A DNA stretch of 64,000 nt from Pseudanabaena galeata CCNP1313 (GTDB lineage: Bacteria; Cyanobacteriota; Cyanobacteriia; Pseudanabaenales; Pseudanabaenaceae): the NCBI RefSeq assembly GCF_029910235.1, contig NZ_CP112874.1, positions 2,790,001 to 2,854,000 on the forward strand, in the 5' to 3' direction. A program made the translations under genes and the position numbers. Within the stretch, counting starts at the first letter, position 1. Each line of letters opens with the position of its first letter. The notes beneath the pieces are model-generated. The model was given only the letters and a program-made list of their open reading frames with translations, did no database searches and was not told where the DNA came from. Below, piece by piece: positions 1 to 9,316 of the stretch.

Positions 1-360
1 ATTCTCTCGACCTGCTCCACAAATTACACATCTGTATCCATCGCGTTCTAAAATTTCTTTTTTCTGAGCAATTGTAAAATCTTGTTGTTGCTTATTTTGA
101 GCATATTTAGGATCGTATTTATAAACTCCCTTTGCTATTTTCTGTAAAAAACCTCTCTGATATAAAGATCTAACTCCCCTATCAGGATCTCTAAATATTT
201 TCCCAGTACGCTCTAGATATGTTGAAGTTACCCAATCAACAACATCTTTAGTATGTATTTCAATATCAGGATACATTTCAAAGTATTCCTTAATAATATT
301 GATCTGAGCTAAACTTTGCTCTTTCTCTTTGGATTTATTATTTTCATCATTATTAGGCAC
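1..360 (-). CDS. HNH endonuclease, N-terminal part (runs off the window)
   Basis: This is the first 120 codons of a reverse-strand gene that leaves the window at base 1. I place the start at the GTG at 358-360, which overlaps the end of the methyltransferase gene by 8 bases. The N-terminal part (about residues 20-85) looks like a small helical DNA-binding-like domain. At the very end comes a segment with ERDGYRCVICG, the first Cys pair of an HNH-type zinc-finger nuclease core. Position and overlap make it the likely restriction partner of the adjacent C5 methyltransferase (inference). The catalytic histidines lie outside the window and cannot be checked. Base composition is AT-rich and no GCGATCGC site occurs, unlike the core genes. 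Confidence 0.6.
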   Translation of the reverse strand, partial: MPNNDENNKSKEKEQSLAQINIIKEYFEMYPDIEIHTKDVVDWVTSTYLERTGKIFRDPDRGVRSLYQRGFLQKIAKGVYKYDPKYAQNKQQQDFTIAQKKEILERDGYRCVICGAGREN

Positions 361-1360
361 TTAGTAATCTCCTTTTTGGATTGAAACTATCTGAAATAAC
401 TTTATACTTTCCTAACGAATTGATTAAGTTTATAACAACTTGTCGAACAACTGGAACTACAACCGAGTTGCCAAACTGTCTATACATTTGTGTTCTGGAA
501 ACAGGAATGATAAAGCTTAGAGGGTATCCCATGATTGATTTACATTCATTTTCACTAAGCAGTCTAATTCCAGTTTCTCCATCCTTAACAAAAGTCCCCG
601 TTAATCTCTGAATTTTATGATATGTGGAGCATAGTGTTTTGACCTGAATCTTAGAATCTCGATTAATTAATTCTGGTTTCCCATCATCTAGTTTAAATAG
701 ATATGAATCTTGTAAGTGCTTAGATATTGAATAACCGATTATATTTTCTTCTACATACGAGCCTATATATTCTTTGTGTTTAATAGGCGAAGGAAATGTA
801 AAACTAGGTACATCTTTGGAAACTTCTTCAGATATACCTACTATAAATATTCTTTTTCTAACCTGCGGTACACCATAGTCTTTGGCATCTAAAACACTCC
901 AAAAGACATGATATCTAACATCAGGTTGACTAAAAAAAAGATATTGTCCATTGATAGATACGGATAAGGTGTCTAATATGATTTTTAGAGTCTTTCCGCC
1001 ATCATGGGTTACTAGTCCTTCAACATTTTCTAAAATAAAAGCCTTAGGCTTTTTCTCTTTTAAAATCTTAACCACATCATAAAATAGAGTTCCCTGTGTC
1101 GGATGTTCAAATCCTTCTCGTTTGCCAATTGAACTAAATGGTTGACAGGGAAACCCAGCAGTTAATATATCAATATCTGGAATTGCAGATGCTTCAATTT
1201 TTGTAATATCTCCAAATGGAAGATCCCCAAAATTAGCTTTATATGTCATCTGCGCATATTTATCCCACTCAGAGGAAAATACACACTCGCCTCCTATGCT
1301 CTCTAGAGCTATTCTAAATCCCCCAATACCGGCAAATAAATCTGCAAAAACAAAACTCAT
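353..1360 (-). CDS. DNA (cytosine-5) methyltransferase, type II restriction-modification
   Basis: Transfers a methyl group from S-adenosylmethionine to C5 of cytosine. The motifs of the family are in order: motif I FAGIGGF (about residue 9), motif IV GFPCQPF with catalytic Cys72, motif VI ENVEGL, motif VIII RKRIFIVGI, motif IX region RLLSENECKSIMGYP and motif X QFGNSVVVPVV. Length (335 aa) is normal for a single-domain M.C5 enzyme. It is followed on the same strand, with an 8-base overlap, by an HNH protein, so a type II restriction-modification pair is likely. The recognition site cannot be read from sequence. The gene is AT-rich and lacks HIP1 octamers, which suggests horizontal gain. Confidence 0.93.
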   Translation of the reverse strand: MSFVFADLFAGIGGFRIALESIGGECVFSSEWDKYAQMTYKANFGDLPFGDITKIEASAIPDIDILTAGFPCQPFSSIGKREGFEHPTQGTLFYDVVKILKEKKPKAFILENVEGLVTHDGGKTLKIILDTLSVSINGQYLFFSQPDVRYHVFWSVLDAKDYGVPQVRKRIFIVGISEEVSKDVPSFTFPSPIKHKEYIGSYVEENIIGYSISKHLQDSYLFKLDDGKPELINRDSKIQVKTLCSTYHKIQRLTGTFVKDGETGIRLLSENECKSIMGYPLSFIIPVSRTQMYRQFGNSVVVPVVRQVVINLINSLGKYKVISDSFNPKRRLLSA

Positions 1361-1619
1361 TGCTATTTTTAAATCTCTACCACTACTTACTATACACGCT
1401 ATTAATTTGTCAAATCAAAGTTTAGCGCTCATATTATACAGCTTAGGGTAAGGTATTGCCGAAATGGTGGCGGCTCAAATATTTAATGCCAGAAGTGAAA
1501 ACAGTCTGTCTATTTATCAGTAGCGAAATTAGGACTTTTGTTTACTGGCAGTTCCAACTTTGAATCAAGCATTATGTTTCAGTCTGCAATACATTACATA
1601 CAACTATAACAAACTAGAC

Positions 1620-1661
1620 CTACCATGCTATAGGGTTAAAATCATCATCATTGGCGATCGC
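1620..1661 (-). pseudogene. 3' tail of a second copy of the PD-(D/E)XK-like gene
   Basis: Read on the reverse strand, 1661-1620 encodes AIANDDDFNPIAW and a stop. The intact gene at 2696-3265 ends AIANDDDFKPASW, and the two DNA stretches match almost base for base (1620-1662 against 2697-2741). Nothing else of this second copy remains; it sits directly behind the VapC stop codon. I read this as the leftover of a duplicated gene cut by rearrangement. Confidence 0.7.
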
Positions 1662-1667
1662 CGTGTT

Positions 1668-2081
1668 CTAAGGCAATATCTCAAAATAATCACAATGCCT
1701 AGGTCGCATAATCGAAAAATCACGGCGATCCAAAGTTAAAACGCGGGTGATTCTTAATCTTTCAGCGATCGCCACAATTACCGCATCAACAAAATCAAGT
1801 TGACTATCAGCATACTGCTCTAAAATTTGATTAACTCGTTCCAAATCTTTTGCTGTCATCGATTCTATTTGAACCCCACTAACAACCAAATTAGCAATAA
1901 ATTTCCGCATCGCCTGATGTCCTAACCTTGAAGCAATCAAATAACAAACTTCAGGCAAAACGACACTAGGCAGCAGTAATGGCTCATTGATACTTTGCAC
2001 TACAGACAGAACGCGATCGTGATTACGATCTGTTAAATCCGTTAGAGCAAACAGAAAGCTAGTATCAAGTACAACAGTTAT
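1668..2081 (-). CDS. PIN-domain toxin (VapC-like), start codon unclear
   Basis: PIN-domain ribonuclease toxin. Read in one frame from about 2075 the protein has all acidic PIN positions: the N-terminal Asp of VVLDTSF, the Glu of LPEVCYL, the Asp of DFVDAVIVA and the Asp of LTLDRRDF. There is no ATG, GTG or TTG in this frame before the DTS motif: the frame opens after a TGA at 2088-2090 and reads ACA AGG ATA ACT GTT. An ATG at 2089-2091 lies one base out of frame, so either a one-base change broke the start or an unusual start (ATA at 2079-2081) or coupling to the antitoxin stop is used. The GTG at 1998-2000 would delete the first catalytic Asp. Paired with the upstream antitoxin gene. Confidence 0.75.
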   Translation of the reverse strand: MTVVLDTSFLFALTDLTDRNHDRVLSVVQSINEPLLLPSVVLPEVCYLIASRLGHQAMRKFIANLVVSGVQIESMTAKDLERVNQILEQYADSQLDFVDAVIVAIAERLRITRVLTLDRRDFSIMRPRHCDYFEILP

Positions 2082-2350
2082 CCTTGTTCATCTGCATGAA
2101 GACTCCAACCACGAATCGGATTTACTTCACTTGCTAAAATCTCTTCATCCCTCTCCGAAACATCTTTTTCATTGGAAGCACCCAATCCAGCAATTGACAG
2201 TAAAAAACTGTTATGAGGTTGTGCTGTTTTTGTTTCAACAGCCTTGTAGCGAAGATAGCCAATAAAACTAACAAGCTCAGAGAAAGCATCCTCTGGCAAG
2301 TTATCAATTACTTCAATAATCTGTTGCCGCGTTGGAGTTAGGGTATTCAT
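2078..2350 (-). CDS. Antitoxin-like small protein (partner of the PIN toxin)
   Basis: A 90-residue acidic protein starting at the ATG at 2348-2350 (a TTG two codons upstream is possible). The N-terminal half (TPTRQQIIEVIDNLPEDAF) resembles DUF2281-like antitoxins with a helical regulator domain. The C-terminal tail, rich in Glu and ending IRGWSLHADEQG, is of the type that wraps around PIN toxins in cyanobacterial pairs. The stop codon overlaps the toxin reading frame, as expected for a toxin-antitoxin operon. Family assignment is from pattern memory; pairing is supported by position. Confidence 0.65.
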   Translation of the reverse strand: MNTLTPTRQQIIEVIDNLPEDAFSELVSFIGYLRYKAVETKTAQPHNSFLLSIAGLGASNEKDVSERDEEILASEVNPIRGWSLHADEQG

Positions 2351-2374
2351 AAGCAAACATGAAAAAGATGCTCA

Positions 2375-2440
2375 TTACATTTTAGCTGCAAGATGTGGTA
2401 AACCACTTGCAAGATCTTCATCTAAAACCACGATATTCAG
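2375..2440 (-). pseudogene. Truncated PIN-like toxin remnant (DUF5615 type)
   Basis: On the reverse strand 2440-2375 reads LNIVVLDEDLASGLPHLAAKM and a stop. The opening IVVLDEDL resembles the start of DUF5615/PIN-like toxins. Only about 21 residues remain and no normal start codon is present (CTG). It lies 13 bases beyond the stop of the broken antitoxin at 2454-2665, so the two look like the relics of a second toxin-antitoxin pair. Confidence 0.5.
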
Positions 2441-2453
2441 TCTTTTAGCTTCA

Positions 2454-2665
2454 CTACTCTAATCTTTCAGCAAGCCAAAACTTTATTACAGATTGACGAT
2501 CTACGTCTAACCTTACCGACTCTCTATCAAGGGCAGCAATCATCCACTGTGGTAAATTGACAGAAACAGACTGAGTTTCTAAAGCAGGACGTTTCAAAGT
2601 AGATAGATCAAATAAATCTAAGACATCGCCAATTCAAACTTTTTATCCAACTCTTCAGCTTTCAT
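2454..2665 (-). pseudogene. Frameshifted antitoxin remnant (BrnA/CopG-like)
   Basis: The reverse strand begins at ATG 2663-2665 with MKAEELDKKFE, then the frame breaks. One base out of frame the sequence continues through DVLDLFDLSTLKRPAL, VNLPQWMIAALDRES and DRQSVIKFWLAERLE to a stop at 2454. This layout is that of the small antitoxins with a C-terminal ribbon-helix-helix segment. Restoring one base near the TTTGAATTGG stretch would join the halves into about 70 residues. Probably a pseudogene; a sequencing error is the alternative. Confidence 0.65.
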
Positions 2666-2695
2666 ATAGCTTTACCTCATTGTTGCGCGATCGCC

Positions 2696-3265
2696 CTACC
2701 ATGAAGCAGGTTTAAAATCGTCATCATTGGCGATCGCCACACCATCACCCGAAGGCTTAATCACAAACAAACCTTGACGATAAGCATAACGATCTATCCC
2801 TTCATTAATCTCAATCCCTGCCACAGCACCATAGGCTTTAAAGTTGCGATAATGGGGAAATGAATCTTTAAATCGTATTAGCTTCTCAACAAACTCATCC
2901 ACATCATCCTTTGATAAACGTGACTTACATTCCACTAGGACTAACTCAGTGTCATCGACAGCTAGTATGTCAATTTCCATTGCAAATCCTTGACGCTTAG
3001 TTCTAGCGCGAGGATAGACTTCCTTTACATCAATTCCCTTCTCTTGAAATAGTCGTAATACCGCAGGTTCAACTAACTCTTCAACAAAACGTCCCCATCT
3101 TGTCGTCAGTGCTTCAACGGCTTTAGTAGTTCGATCCACTGTTTTTTTTAGTTCTGCCATACTGCGATCGGCTTCAGCTTTAGACTCAGCCATACGGCGA
3201 TCATATTGCTCTTGAGATGCTTGGAATAACTTGTAAATGTCATCAATAGTTGTAGGGTTACTCAT
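2696..3265 (-). CDS. PD-(D/E)XK nuclease-like protein with N-terminal coiled coil
   Basis: A 189-residue protein of a type common in cyanobacteria (DUF3782-like). Residues about 12-60 form a charged coiled coil with repeated AESKAEADRSMAELKK-like heptads. The C-terminal domain carries MEIDILAVDD followed by LVLVECKS, which matches the D...ExK core of PD-(D/E)XK folds. Biochemical function is unknown; nuclease activity is inferred from the fold only. A copy of its last 13 codons remains at 1620-1661, so the gene was once duplicated around the toxin-antitoxin genes. Confidence 0.7.
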   Translation of the reverse strand: MSNPTTIDDIYKLFQASQEQYDRRMAESKAEADRSMAELKKTVDRTTKAVEALTTRWGRFVEELVEPAVLRLFQEKGIDVKEVYPRARTKRQGFAMEIDILAVDDTELVLVECKSRLSKDDVDEFVEKLIRFKDSFPHYRNFKAYGAVAGIEINEGIDRYAYRQGLFVIKPSGDGVAIANDDDFKPASW

Positions 3266-3319
3266 AAACTGCTTATTTGCTTAATCAAGTTTTTAACATC
3301 TAAATTATCACATAAAAAA

Positions 3320-3339
3320 CAAGGGGCTTAAGCCCCTTG
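3320..3339 (-). terminator. Rho-independent terminator of gltB
   Basis: A perfect palindrome with 9-base GC-rich arms (CAAGGGGCT / AGCCCCTTG) lies just past the gltB stop. On the reverse strand it is followed by a run of six T residues (3314-3319 as A on the plus strand). This is the form of an intrinsic terminator for the reverse-strand glutamate synthase gene. Confidence 0.75.
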
Positions 3340-3350
3340 CCTCTTGTTAT

Positions 3351-6300
3351 CTAGCTACCACCGATACGGGCGACATCGCGAGAATTGGCTTCAAAAGCAG
3401 CATTGAGTGCATCATCACCACTCAAACCATCTTCCAATGCTTCCTTAATTGCTTGCAAGACCCGTTTGTAATCCTTGGGCATTACCTTCACGAACTTAGG
3501 CGCGATCGCATTCCAATCAGCGAGAACCTTCGCACCCTTAGCGCTCTCCGTATAGTCAACGTGTTGTTGAATCAACTGCTTCAGATCCTTGATTTCTTCG
3601 GGATCTTCGAGAGATTCTAAGCCGACCATTGAGGTATTGCAACGGGTTGCGAAGTCGCCTGACTCATCGAGAATGTAGGCAACACCGCCACTCATACCCG
3701 CCGCAAAGTTCCGTCCTGTTAATCCGAGAACGACAACCTTACCACCAGTCATATATTCGCAGCCGTGATCGCCGATGCCTTCGACTACGGCATTTACGCC
3801 AGAGTTGCGAACTCCAAAGCGTTCGCCAGCGATGCCGCGAATGTAGACTTCGCCACTGGTTGCGCCGTAGAGAGCGACGTTGCCAGCGATCACGTTCTCT
3901 TCAGCGACAAAGGTAGAAGCTTTGTGAGGATAGAGAATGATCTTACCGCCGCTAAGTCCTTTACCGAGGTAGTCATTGGTATCACCTTCGAGTTCCATCG
4001 TCACACCAGAGGGAACGAACGCGCCAAAGCTTTGACCAGCCGTACCTTGGAAATGTAGATGCACGGTGTCATCGGGCAGTCCTTCCCAATGACGCTTGGT
4101 GATTTCGTTGCCGAGGATAGTTCCGACAGCGCGATTGATGTTCTTAATGGGAATAGTCTCTTGAACGGGTTCGCCATCAACGATCGCTGCTTGACATAAA
4201 TCTAGCAACACAGTCATATCAAGGGATTTGTCTAATCCATGATCCTGTGGAATTTGGCAATAGCGCCCGACATCTTCACCAACTTCTGGTTGATAGAGAA
4301 TCTTCGAGAAGTCTAAGCCTTTGGCTTTCCAATGTTCGACCGCTTGCTTCGCTTCGAGAACTTCAGTACGACCAACCATTTCATCGAGGGTACGGAAACC
4401 GAGTTTCGCCATCAGTTCACGGACTTCCATCGCGATGAAGGTCATGAAGTTGACAGTGTGTGCGGGATCGCCTGTGAATTTCTCGCGCAGTTGCGGGTCT
4501 TGAGTTGCCACGCCAACAGGACAGGTGTTGAGATGGCAGACGCGCATCATGATGCAGCCAAGGGTAACGAGGGGAGCAGTGGCAAAGCCAAACTCTTCTG
4601 CACCAAGTAAAGCGGCGATGACGACATCACGACCTGTTTTCATTTGTCCATCGGTTTCGACAACGATGCGGCTGCGGAGGTTGTTGAGAACGAGGGTTTG
4701 GTGGGTTTCGGCGAGTCCAAGCTCCCAAGGTAAGCCAGCGTGCTTGATCGAGGTTTGAGGTGATGCACCCGTGCCGCCATCGTAGCCAGAGATGAGGACG
4801 ACATCAGCATGGGCTTTAGAAACCCCTGCGGCGATCGTGCCTACGCCCACTTCCGATACGAGCTTGACGCTGATACGGGCGGCGCGGTTAGCATTCTTGA
4901 GATCATGAATCAACTCGGCGAGATCTTCGATGGAGTAGATGTCATGGTGAGGTGGTGGTGAAATCAAGCCAACACCGGGGGTGGAGTGACGGACTTTGGC
5001 AATCCAAGGATAGACTTTCTTTCCAGGGAGTTGACCGCCTTCTCCCGGTTTCGCACCTTGAGCCATTTTGATTTGAATCTCTTTGGCTTGGGAGAGATAG
5101 AGACTAGTTACGCCGAAACGTCCAGAGGCAACCTGTTTGATGGCGCTATTTTTGGAATCGCCCTGCTCGTTTGTCCATGTGTAGCGATCGGGATCTTCAC
5201 CGCCTTCGCCTGTGTTGGACTTACCGCCGATGCGATTCATGGCGATCGCCAAAGCCTCATGAGCTTCTTGCGAAATAGAACCATAGCTCATCGCGCCAGT
5301 TTTAAAGCGGCTTAAGATGGATTCAATTGGTTCTACTTCATCTATGGAAATAGATTCGCGAGCTTTGAAATCAAGCAAGCCACGCAGGGTGAAATGCTGT
5401 TGATTCTGTTCGTTGACAAGTGCCGAATATTTCTTGAACAGTTCATAGTTACCATCGCGTACTGCTTTTTGCAATGCGTGAATAGTTTCAGGGCTGAACA
5501 AGTGGGCTTCACCATCCTTGCGCCATTGATAATCACCACCGACATCGAGAGTATTGCCACTCGCAGGGCGATCGGGGAAGGCGTGGGTATGACGAGCGAT
5601 CGCTTCTTTAGCGATTACTTCTAAATTAGCACCTTCGATGCGGGAGGCTGTCCAAGTAAAGTATTTCTTGATCACATCCTGATTGAGTCCGACAGCTTCA
5701 AAAATCTGAGCGCCGCGATAGCTTTGGATTGTGGAAATACCAATTTTGGAAGCAACTTTGGTTACGCCTTTAGTAGCTGACTTGATGAAGTTCTTGCAAG
5801 CGGTTTTGAACTCGACATTTACCAAGAGACGTTGATCGATCATGTCTTTGATCGTTTCAAACGCTAGGTAAGGATTAATTGCACCGCAACCATAGCCGAT
5901 TAATAATGCAAAGTGGTGGACTTCCCTAGGTTCGCCAGATTCGAGGACTAGCCCGACTCTAGTACGAGTTCCTGTGCGGATGAGATGGTGATGCAATCCT
6001 GACACAGCCAATAATGCAGGAATTGGGGCATTGTCAGGATTCACGCCGCGATCGCTAAGTATCAAAATATTCACACCATCAGCGATCGCTTGATCTGCCT
6101 TTGTACAAATCTCAGTAATTGCTGCTTCTAATCCAGATACCCCAGACTTAGGAGCAAACAAAGTGGAAAGTGTAACTGATTTAAAACCACCTTCGTTAAT
6201 ATGCTTGAGTTTGGCAAATTCAGCATCACTAAGGATGGGAGTCTTTAGCTCAATCAAGTGACAGCTTTCTGGTTCAGGCTTGAGCAAATTCCGTTCAGCA

Positions 6301-7940
6301 CCAATGGTAGTTTCCGCAGAAGTAATAATCTCTTCCCGAATAGAATCAATGGGGGGATTAGTTACCTGTGCGAATAGCTGTTGGAAATAATCGTAGAGTA
6401 GTTTCGGACGATTGGAAAGAACTGCTAAAGGAGTGTCAGCACCCATCGCACCCACAGCTTCCACACCATCCCGCGCCATTGGGGTTAGCAGCAAACGCAA
6501 ATCCTCAAAGGAATAGCCAAAAGCCATTTGCTTCTGGGTTAAAGCTGTAGCTTCTGGTTCATTAGCAACGCCATCCTTGAGACTGGCAATTTCCACCATA
6601 TGCTGATTAATCCATTCGCGATATGGATGTTCAGTGGCGATTTGATGCTTGATTTCTTCATCAGCAACAATCCGCCCTTCTTCCATATTTACAAGGAACA
6701 TCCGCCCTGGTTGCAAACGACCTTTCGATTCAATCATTTCAGGTGAGATATCTAATACCCCTGCTTCCGAAGCGAAGATGACTAGATCATCCTTGGTGAC
6801 GTAGTAGCGCGAAGGACGTAAACCATTGCGATCTAAGACTGCGCCGATCATTGTGCCATCGGTGAAGGCGATGGATGCGGGACCATCCCAAGGTTCCATC
6901 AAACAGGAATGGTATTCATAAAAGGCTTTCTTCTCGTCGCTCATGGACTCATGGGCTGTCCAAGGCTCAGGAATCATCATCATCACCGCATGAGGCAGCG
7001 ATCGCCCTGCGAGTACGAGCAATTCCAAAGCGTTATCAAAAATTGTTGAGTCACTGCCCTCAATGTTAATAACTGGCTTGATCTTGGAAATATCATCGCC
7101 AAACAAATCCGACTCAAACATCGACTGACGGGCAATCATCCAGTTAGTATTGCCGCGCAAAGTGTTGATTTCGCCATTGTGGGCAATGTAGCGGTAGGGG
7201 TGCGATCGCTCCCAACTGGGGAAAGTATTCGTACTAAAGCGTGAGTGAACCAGAGCTAGAGCGCTCTCCATATCGGGATCGCGCAGATCGGGGTAATACA
7301 TTCCCACTTGCGCGGTCATCAACATTCCTTTATAAACAATCGTGCGGCAGGAGAGGCTAGAAGGATACCAGTAAGAATCAATATTTGAGGTGCGAATTGC
7401 CGTATGGGCAAGTTTACGCAGCACAAATAGTTTGCGATCGAAGGCGAGGTCATCGGCTAGATCAGGCGATCGCTGGATAAATACTTGCTGCATGAAAGGT
7501 TCACTGGATTGGGCGGTAGCCCCCAGTGAGGAATTATCAGTTGGTACGTCGCGCCAACCTAAAACCGTTAAGCCTTCGGCTTCAACTAATTGCGTAAAAG
7601 CTTGTCGGCCGTTTCTACGGGTTGCAGGATCGGGAGAAGCATAGACCATCCCTACACCGTACTGTCCTACTTCTGGCAAGGTGATATTTGCGGCGGCGGC
7701 TACTTTTACCAAGAATTTATGGGGGATTTGCATCAAAATCCCTGCACCGTCACCTGTATTTGTTTCGCAACCGCACGCGCCGCGATGCTCCAAATTTTCC
7801 AGAATTGTTAAACCCTGCTCAACAATCGCATGGGATTTTTTCCCTGACTTATGAACGATAAACCCGACTCCACAAGCATCGTGTTCAAATTGTGGATCGT
7901 ACAAACCTTGTTTTACTGGCAATGCGTTGCTATTCATCAT
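3351..7940 (-). CDS. gltB: Glutamate synthase large subunit, NAD(P)H-type by sequence
   Basis: Makes two glutamates from 2-oxoglutarate and glutamine. The protein (1529 aa) has a short propeptide before the catalytic N-terminal Cys in HDACGVGF (about residue 22), a class II amidotransferase domain, a central domain, an FMN-binding synthase domain, 3Fe-4S cysteines in [12 protein letters not shown] (about 1129-1140) and a C-terminal beta-helix with GGK and GGV repeats. Ferredoxin-dependent enzymes carry an insertion of about 27 residues after the GGEDxxRY motif; here (about residues 914-937) that loop is absent, so the enzyme looks like the NAD(P)H-type GltB. No small subunit (gltD) is present in the window. 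Two start ATGs are adjacent; I kept the first. Confidence 0.93.
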   Translation of the reverse strand: MMNSNALPVKQGLYDPQFEHDACGVGFIVHKSGKKSHAIVEQGLTILENLEHRGACGCETNTGDGAGILMQIPHKFLVKVAAAANITLPEVGQYGVGMVYASPDPATRRNGRQAFTQLVEAEGLTVLGWRDVPTDNSSLGATAQSSEPFMQQVFIQRSPDLADDLAFDRKLFVLRKLAHTAIRTSNIDSYWYPSSLSCRTIVYKGMLMTAQVGMYYPDLRDPDMESALALVHSRFSTNTFPSWERSHPYRYIAHNGEINTLRGNTNWMIARQSMFESDLFGDDISKIKPVINIEGSDSTIFDNALELLVLAGRSLPHAVMMMIPEPWTAHESMSDEKKAFYEYHSCLMEPWDGPASIAFTDGTMIGAVLDRNGLRPSRYYVTKDDLVIFASEAGVLDISPEMIESKGRLQPGRMFLVNMEEGRIVADEEIKHQIATEHPYREWINQHMVEIASLKDGVANEPEATALTQKQMAFGYSFEDLRLLLTPMARDGVEAVGAMGADTPLAVLSNRPKLLYDYFQQLFAQVTNPPIDSIREEIITSAETTIGAERNLLKPEPESCHLIELKTPILSDAEFAKLKHINEGGFKSVTLSTLFAPKSGVSGLEAAITEICTKADQAIADGVNILILSDRGVNPDNAPIPALLAVSGLHHHLIRTGTRTRVGLVLESGEPREVHHFALLIGYGCGAINPYLAFETIKDMIDQRLLVNVEFKTACKNFIKSATKGVTKVASKIGISTIQSYRGAQIFEAVGLNQDVIKKYFTWTASRIEGANLEVIAKEAIARHTHAFPDRPASGNTLDVGGDYQWRKDGEAHLFSPETIHALQKAVRDGNYELFKKYSALVNEQNQQHFTLRGLLDFKARESISIDEVEPIESILSRFKTGAMSYGSISQEAHEALAIAMNRIGGKSNTGEGGEDPDRYTWTNEQGDSKNSAIKQVASGRFGVTSLYLSQAKEIQIKMAQGAKPGEGGQLPGKKVYPWIAKVRHSTPGVGLISPPPHHDIYSIEDLAELIHDLKNANRAARISVKLVSEVGVGTIAAGVSKAHADVVLISGYDGGTGASPQTSIKHAGLPWELGLAETHQTLVLNNLRSRIVVETDGQMKTGRDVVIAALLGAEEFGFATAPLVTLGCIMMRVCHLNTCPVGVATQDPQLREKFTGDPAHTVNFMTFIAMEVRELMAKLGFRTLDEMVGRTEVLEAKQAVEHWKAKGLDFSKILYQPEVGEDVGRYCQIPQDHGLDKSLDMTVLLDLCQAAIVDGEPVQETIPIKNINRAVGTILGNEITKRHWEGLPDDTVHLHFQGTAGQSFGAFVPSGVTMELEGDTNDYLGKGLSGGKIILYPHKASTFVAEENVIAGNVALYGATSGEVYIRGIAGERFGVRNSGVNAVVEGIGDHGCEYMTGGKVVVLGLTGRNFAAGMSGGVAYILDESGDFATRCNTSMVGLESLEDPEEIKDLKQLIQQHVDYTESAKGAKVLADWNAIAPKFVKVMPKDYKRVLQAIKEALEDGLSGDDALNAAFEANSRDVARIGGS

Positions 7941-8151
7941 GGACTGAAAAGGATGGTATTTAAACGTTTATATTAGCTTGGACGTAATTGAGAAGTTACG
8001 ACGGCTACATTGGATTGTACTAATAAATCTATGTCCTAGGTATGAGGTATTCAGGAATTAATCAAATCAGTTAGTCATAATCACTATTTTTGTTAGATTT
8101 GTTACAAAATTTTCGTGATCTGGTAAATGTGTAAGGGTTATAAGATTTTAT

Positions 8152-8208
8152 AAAGAACCGATTATTTAGTGAAGTAGCTTCGCCACACCACTAAATAATC
8201 GGTTCTTT
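8152..8208. repeat. Palindromic repeat, 20 bp arms
   Basis: Perfect inverted repeat, arms 8152-8171 and 8189-8208, starting AAAGAACCGATT. It lies between the divergent gltB and DUF2809 genes. It has no coding content and may be a small dispersed element. Confidence 0.8.
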
Positions 8209-8242
8209 GATCTATGTATGCATTTGTAAACGTAAAGTCTTC

Positions 8243-8360
8243 GTAATGAAACCAATTTGGGTGTTTCCAGCGCCGAAGGTGCTGGAAACACCCAAATTGG
8301 TTTTTTGAAAGTCTACCGTTGGTGAGATTTCAAAAAATCGATTTTTATAATGAGAATTGC
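8243..8360. repeat. MITE-like element, family C, copy 1
   Basis: A composite palindrome: a long stem with arms 8249-8271 and 8281-8303, then a weaker stem around TTTTTTGAAAG...GATTTCAAAAAA. The right end ATAATGAGAATTGC also closes the related element at 46582-46714. The middle sequences of the two copies differ in part while the layout is the same. Confidence 0.7.
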
Positions 8361-8434
8361 TGCTTGAAAACCCTTACTAGATTTAGTTTTTAATTCACAA
8401 AAGCTTTGCCTTCATTTTGTGATTTGGTATAAAG

Positions 8435-8483
8435 CCTAAGCATTATTAGCGCGGCATTTCGCCCTGCGCCACTAATGCTTAGG
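8435..8483. repeat. Imperfect palindrome
   Basis: Arms CCTAAGCATTA (8435-8445) and TAATGCTTAGG (8473-8483) with partial pairing inside. A small hairpin among the cluster of palindromes that fills 7941-8675. Apart from these repeats I see no gene in this 735-base gap. Confidence 0.65.
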
Positions 8484-8514
8484 TAGCTCTTGGATGAAAT
8501 ACAGAGTAAATTAG

Positions 8515-8625
8515 CGTGAGTTCGATATAGCCATTAGCGGCGTGCTTCGCACGCCGCTAATGGCGAAAGATGGTAAGAATCGCTAAGCGATTCTTACCAT
8601 CTTTCGCTTTCGTCAAACTGACGTT
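8515..8625. repeat. Composite palindromic element, family A, copy 1
   Basis: Starts CGTGAGTTCGATATAG and ends TCAAACTGACGTT, which are imperfect inverted ends. Inside lie two stems: CCATTAGCGGCGTGC with its complement, and GATGGTAAGAATCG with its complement. Related elements occur at 24140-24196, 43876-44008 and 48349-48460. Confidence 0.75.
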
Positions 8626-8675
8626 AAATTAGGAGCAGCAAAGATTTTTTGATGTTAATGTCCTAGTTCCATAAC

Positions 8676-9047
8676 ATGTTGACCAATCAGTTTACCTTTA
8701 ATCGTAAGTACTTCTACTTGACAGTTTTACTCTTTTTAATAGAAGTTTATATCGCTATTTTTATCAAAGATCAGTTTATCCGTCCTTTTATTGGAGACGT
8801 GTTAGTAGTAATTCTGATTTACTGCTTTGTTAAATCCTTTTGGAAGGTTAGCGCTAAGGTGACCGCAATATCTGTTTTTGGGTTTGCCTGTGCGATCGAA
8901 GGATTGCAGTATCTAAATTTTGTCGATCGCCTAGGATTATCACAGAACAAACTTGTAGCAACTATTTTAGGAACAACCTTTGATTGGAAAGATATCTTCG
9001 CCTATGCTCTTGGAACTGCGATCATCCTAGTATGGGAAAGCCGCTAA
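8676..9047 (+). CDS. DUF2809 family membrane protein
   Basis: A 123-residue integral membrane protein with four predicted membrane segments (about residues 12-30, 38-58, 62-82 and 104-120). The family pattern is visible: FNRKYF near the start, IRPFIGDVLVVILIY in the second segment, IEGLQY, and ILGTTFDWKDI before the last segment. Function of the family is unknown. The start ATG has no strong ribosome binding site. It stands alone between palindromic repeats. Confidence 0.8.
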   Translation: MLTNQFTFNRKYFYLTVLLFLIEVYIAIFIKDQFIRPFIGDVLVVILIYCFVKSFWKVSAKVTAISVFGFACAIEGLQYLNFVDRLGLSQNKLVATILGTTFDWKDIFAYALGTAIILVWESR

Positions 9048-9071
9048 AGGTTTGAGCGCAACATGTCTAGC

Positions 9072-9189
9072 TATAGCAATGTAAGTTTTGCTTAGGACAT
9101 AAAACCAAAAAAGATGAGTGGCGGCGCGAAGCGCCGCCACTCATCTTTTTTGGTTTTGATTTGTCCTATCTATCTCTTGCGTTGCTATA
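9072..9189. mobile_element. MITE-like element, family B, copy 1
   Basis: About 118 bp with terminal inverted repeats TATAGCAATGTAAG and CTTGCGTTGCTATA. Inside, a second inverted pair (TAGGACATAAAACC / GGTTTTGATTTGTCCTA) surrounds a long GC-rich hairpin ending AGTGGCGGCGC gaa and its complement. No coding capacity. Further copies lie at 19307-19422 and 43678-43795. Confidence 0.8.
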
Positions 9190-9246
9190 CTCACTCTGAG
9201 AGTGTTTTAAATTTTTTGTCCTTTAGGGACTTACACAAAATAGCTG

Positions 9247-9295
9247 AACCCAAAAACAAAGTGGCGGGCTAAGCCCGCCACTTTGTTTTTGGGTT
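9247..9295. terminator. Long hairpin after the S4 gene, probable terminator
   Basis: A perfect stem of 24 bp per arm around a single base (arms 9247-9270 and 9272-9295), with A/T-rich outer ends. It lies 21 bases past the stop of the reverse-strand S4 gene. Stem of this type could end transcription from either side; it is also repeat-like. Confidence 0.55.
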
Positions 9296-9316
9296 TTATA
9301 GGGATCATTTTTCCCT

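Noticed and set aside
1380-1440. TTGACA box upstream of the methyltransferase
   Set aside because: The nearest TATAGT lies 13 bases away instead of 16-18, so I could not support a promoter.
3629-7811. Many plus-strand open frames opposite gltB
   Set aside because: They are mirror frames of a strongly conserved reverse-strand gene and show no domain or start signals.
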